This document shows, piece after piece, positions 60,469-64,000 of a DNA stretch of 64,000 nt (positions are counted from its first letter, which is position 1; each line of letters starts with the position of its first letter). The notes beneath the pieces are model-generated. The model was not told the DNA's origin, did not search any database, and was given only the letters and a program-made list of their open reading frames with translations. The stretch is from Euwallacea fornicatus (Eukaryota > Arthropoda > Insecta > Coleoptera > Curculionidae), in NCBI RefSeq assembly GCF_040115645.1, contig NC_089556.1, positions 2,790,001-2,854,000 on the forward strand, given 5' to 3'. The position numbers and the translations under genes are program-made.

Positions 60469-62558
60469 TGCTGGATGTAGAATGCTAGCTTCAAGAAGGA
60501 CGCATATTTGCTAAGTGTGAGGAATGTCTATTATTGTTAAGTCCTTTCAACGCTCTAATGATTTGTTCTTTCCGCAAACTTTTCTTCGTTTTTTATTGCG
60601 ATAAAAGTTAAATGGAACTTCGCACGACAAACTATAGAAATTCTCCAAGATTCAGTTACAATTATTCAAAAATTCTATGCAATTGCTACTGTTAGATCGC
60701 TTAACCAACGCCCTGCGTTTACGGTGCACCGCCTTTTATTAGTCGTTTTTTCTACAATGATTACCTATTACTTTAGACGTTTTACTTGAAGAGTATTCGT
60801 ATATACGAATTTTTTCCGATTTTTTTTCTTCTCGAAAACGTTCAACCCCCCTCCCCTCGCGTGCGTTTCTTCTTTCAGCTGTATAAGCGAATCCAGCATG
60901 AACCGAATGGTTGAATTCGCATTTTGGTTTCTTTCTCTTACAATTAGAAATATGAAATTCGCAAAGAAAGCTATTGCAATCGAAACATTCCCTGAGCTCG
61001 GCTTCAACTGAAAACTCTCCTTGTGCATCTTACAGGCCTTAAGCAACGTAGGATATTGGATCTCGCTCCTGGACTTTTCACATGACGAGAATCTTTTCTA
61101 ATGTTTTTTCAGCCTCAAAATATGCCATCCGCTCTAAATTACTCAAATGCACTTCTTCCTGAACGTCTTTGTGTAGAGTTCCATAAATCCCTCTTACGAT
61201 GAATTTCTCAATATCAATATGAAACGAAGTTATGAAGTTCATATCTGCCTCACATCTACCTCCATATTAAATCATACACGACTGAAATGCGGTTCATGTT
61301 TAAATGTCAAGATATGTAGCATTTATTCGAGCTGTTGCAATATATCTTGGAGTAGTTTGATTAAACGCATGTTGTGCCTGGTCCAATTACTTCGCCTTGA
61401 GTTTCCCATTGCGGTAACTGCTCTCTCTTTCGATATTAAAAGCTTATGCATATCAGATCAGATGGTATGTGCATAGCTACATATTTGTTGGCTTCAAGCT
61501 ACAAACCGAACTAAAACAAAACCACCTTTATTATTCAAATTTGGTATACCTGATATTGAAGCAAAAATCACAAAAATCCCAAATCGGCGTGCCATGTTCG
61601 TTGGAAAGTTCTTTAACACTCCAGCTTTGCAATCCCTTCACTAACACTCCATGAACCAGGAAAAAATCCGTTATAAAGCCTTTAGTCAAAGGTGCATGTC
61701 TTTGCGGTTTCGTCCAGATATTCGCACATGAACTAACTACGAAGGACAGTTTCTATCACTGTGAAAATCCATGCATTACGATGAGGATGGGCACATGATC
61801 GCACTAGTTTTTCGTTCGTTGAAGAAAAAAGGAAACTTTTCGCGCGCCTTAACTCTGCGGGAAACTCTCTCGTATTTTCCGACTATTATGGAAACTTCAA
61901 ATCTCCGCACGGCTTTGAAGCTGCACGTCGAATAACGCGGCAACTGGCAACTTTTAACCGGTTTTGACCGTTAACGTTCGCAGCGCCTGCAACGGCTAAG
62001 AACTGAAGCTAACTATATAGTCTGGCGCACAGTCATGGCCATAGCTCGAGCTTTCAGCTTGCAGGACTATCGACATTCGATCCTTCCTCCTCATTAAATA
62101 TGCTCAAATTTCACTAATCAACACCTATTTTTCACAAAAATCCAAAATCTATTTTTCACCTGTAATGGGAATCGATGCCCTTGGGTAAAATGGAGCTTTT
62201 CCAGCTGCTCAAGAGGTGAGTACGTAACGGACTGACTATAGCAAAAGAGCAGTGGCAAGGAATTAGCTATGGAGTCCGCCGTGAGCTGTTAAAGGTAAGG
62301 CCAGGTTTACGTTACGGATAACACGGTGTGATAGACTATAGGTCAGGGAAGGAGATAAGAATATGTGGCCAGCTGGTGGTGATGAGCGATGGGCAAAATT
62401 GAGAGGAGCAAATGGAAATTTGAAGCTTTATGTAAAGATTAGTATTAGCTGTAATAGGGGGTACTGCGAATGGAATTAATTTAACGGCTTAACTGGGAAG
62501 AAAAATCAACAACATTTTAATATCGTTACAGTTACTTCATATTTGTGGAACATATGGA
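60466..62558. other. No supported gene; CpG-richer patch near 61.8-62.06 kb
   Basis: Between about 61830 and 62060 CpG dinucleotides and GC are raised, and the patch ends in CTATATAG (62013-62020) followed by GGCGCACAGTCATGG. This recalls a TATA element and initiator, but the spacing of about 15 bases is too short for a normal TATA promoter, and the ATG opens only a 20-codon frame. No gene is called. Confidence 0.35.
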
Positions 62559-63073
62559 TATATCGGGTGTCCAGGCAAACCCTGGACATAAAACATTCCC
62601 ATGGGAAATCAGTTTTTTTATTTTTTTGCGCCTGTGGGGATTACCAATTGATAAACTTTTCCATTGAGGTCATAATACTCAAAACCGACCGCCATTTCGC
62701 AATTTTTCCAATCCTATACGTAGAGTCGTTTTGGCTCAAAACCCCTCCAAATTTCAAATATTTAATGTCCCGGTTAACCATTCGAAGCCACGATTATTCA
62801 GAGTCAAGGTTAGAATTAAACAAACACAAAGTCTTGACTTTGACCAATCGTGGCATTGAATGGTTACGCGGGACATTCAAATTTTGGTAATTCAGGGGGG
62901 TTTTGAGCCAAAATTAAAATATTGAAAAAAATGCGAAATGATGGCCGGTCTTGAGTAGCGTGACTTCCATTTAAAAGTTGTTTAATTGGTAATCTCTGCA
63001 GGTACAAAAATGTAAAAAATCGATTTCCCATCTCACTGTTTAATGTTCAGGGTTTGCATGGACACCCGATATA
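62559..63073. mobile_element. Foldback MITE, nearly complete palindrome of about 511 bp
   Basis: The ends TATCGGGTGTCCAGGCAAAC (62561) and the reverse complement of the right end TATCGGGTGTCCATGCAAAC (to 63071) start arms that remain alignable to the centre: GGGGATTACCAATTGATAAA with AGAGATTACCAATTAAACAA, TTTTGGCTCAAAACCCC on both, and AACCATTCGAAGCCACGATT with AACCATTCAATGCCACGATT. Only some 20 bases near 62817 form the loop. TA flanks both ends. The 115-codon ORF through it is a by-product. Transcription would give a hairpin of about 240 base pairs. A stripped copy of its ends lies at 3071-3131. Confidence 0.9.
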
Positions 63074-64000
63074 CGCTTTGAATTTGATTCCGTATGTATT
63101 CTGTCCAAAAACATTTCGTTGCTTTGGTCGTGCTCAACAATGCACCCATCGCTTAACAATGGTGCACCACTAAATTGAAAATTCAATGCTCGAAGGGTGA
63201 AAATGTTGGCGTTTCGTTCGTATTTGTATCCCACCCTGAAGATAAGACCTGCTGCTCCAAACTAAATGTCCTCACGTAATCCGGAAATGCCCAAAAGCTA
63301 GTGTGTTATTCAGCACAAAATCCTCACTTTAAACCACGAACCGAAACCCACTACAAAAAGAACCAAAAGCTGAGGTTTGCAGCTTGAAAAATCTATATTA
63401 TAGCTTAGGTGATTTGCTATCGATTGTAAATTTTTGGTGCCCAGTTATATTCATATTTTTGGTATTCGCTTTTAAAAAAATTATCAGAAATATTGCGCTA
63501 TTCCTAATTTTATTTTCTACTTTTTCTAATTTATAATTAATTGCGATATTTATAATTTAAGTGTTTCTAATTTTATTTTTAATTTTATTAAAAAATGGCG
63601 CGTATGACCATATTATCATCAATAAGAGATAATGGAAAAGTTTAAAGTAAAGGTTGAGTGTCAGAATAAATTATCAAGTGCAAAGTAATATATAGCCGAG
63701 GTTTTCCATTAGAAAGTTGGAAACTACACCTAAGCGATATAGTGTTGGTTAAATTGGGGCAAACAAGTGCAATTGGGTAACAATTGTAGGAAGGCGGCAA
63801 ACAAAATGCCTGTTCGAACTACCGAAATTTTGCAAAAACGTTTTTATTTTTTCCCATTATACTCGATATTGTTATGATACACTTTTCTGCTGGTACTTTT
63901 CCACGCCGAAAGAAATCCATAGTTAGATCTCGATCTTATATTTCACCTTTGCACAACCATCATCCATAAGGAAACAGTGGAAATTACCTCTTTTTGTATG
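63074..64000. other. No supported gene; AT-rich tail
   Basis: From 63470 to 63600 the sequence is extremely AT-rich, with recurring TTTCTAATTT and ATAATTTAAG-like words. No ORF of interest or element end was found before the window closes. Confidence 0.5.

Noticed and set aside
60203..60514. 103-codon ORF with Ile-Tyr repeats
   Set aside because: Translation of the (TA)n microsatellite.
62013..62040. TATA box and initiator before a short ATG frame
   Set aside because: Spacing is too short for a TATA promoter and the downstream frame is only 20 codons.
62543..62890. 115-codon ORF
   Set aside because: It runs through a palindromic MITE and is a by-product of that repeat.

Overview
This is AT-rich eukaryotic DNA, most likely from an insect or another arthropod. 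The evidence is decayed Tc1 and mariner DNA transposons, TA-flanked miniature inverted-repeat elements, long (TA)n microsatellites, splice-type signals, and no operons or dense long ORFs. The order or species cannot be told from the sequence. No complete host gene is visible. Most of the window reads as intron or intergenic DNA, and nearly all short ORFs in it look like chance.

Layout. 1-11.4 kb: mostly unannotated, with a tiny foldback remnant (3.07-3.13 kb), an inverted pair of octamer motifs (4.56 kb) and an E-box next to a TTACGTAA palindrome (5.66 kb). 11.49-12.92 kb: Tc1 relic with repeated termini, followed at 13.06 kb by a 247-bp foldback MITE. 17.54-18.97 kb: nearly full-length Tc1 relic on the minus strand. 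26.09-26.37 kb: Tc1-type deletion derivative. 20.53 and 35.78 kb: two minus-strand sites in which a 3' splice signal directly abuts a 5' splice signal, like recursive splice sites of long introns. 38.28-39.69 kb: Tc1 relic; 40.30-41.53 kb: mariner relic. 43.63-44.50 kb: 863-bp foldback element with arms of roughly 340 bp. 47.7 and 60.4 kb: (TA)n arrays. 49.10-49.57 kb: another MITE. 50.09-50.16 kb: compact imperfect hairpin. 54.66-54.84 kb: the best candidate host coding exon, plus strand, 180 nt. 55.03-57.72 kb: nested pair, a plus-strand Tc1 inserted into the last codons of a minus-strand mariner transposase. 59.07 and 59.6 kb: two related GC-rich repeats, each bounded by short direct repeats. 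62.56-63.07 kb: 511-bp near-complete palindrome.

How the parts relate. The six transposase genes are all inactivated by stops and frameshifts, and several have lost catalytic residues, so the elements are fossils. The foldback elements have no coding capacity and would have depended on a transposase supplied elsewhere. The two ratchet-like sites suggest that 20-36 kb lies in a long intron of a minus-strand gene. The candidate exon at 54.7 kb is on the plus strand, so it would belong to a different gene. Both host-gene statements are inferences needing RNA evidence. No sign of a virus, CRISPR array, rRNA gene or credible tRNA gene was seen.
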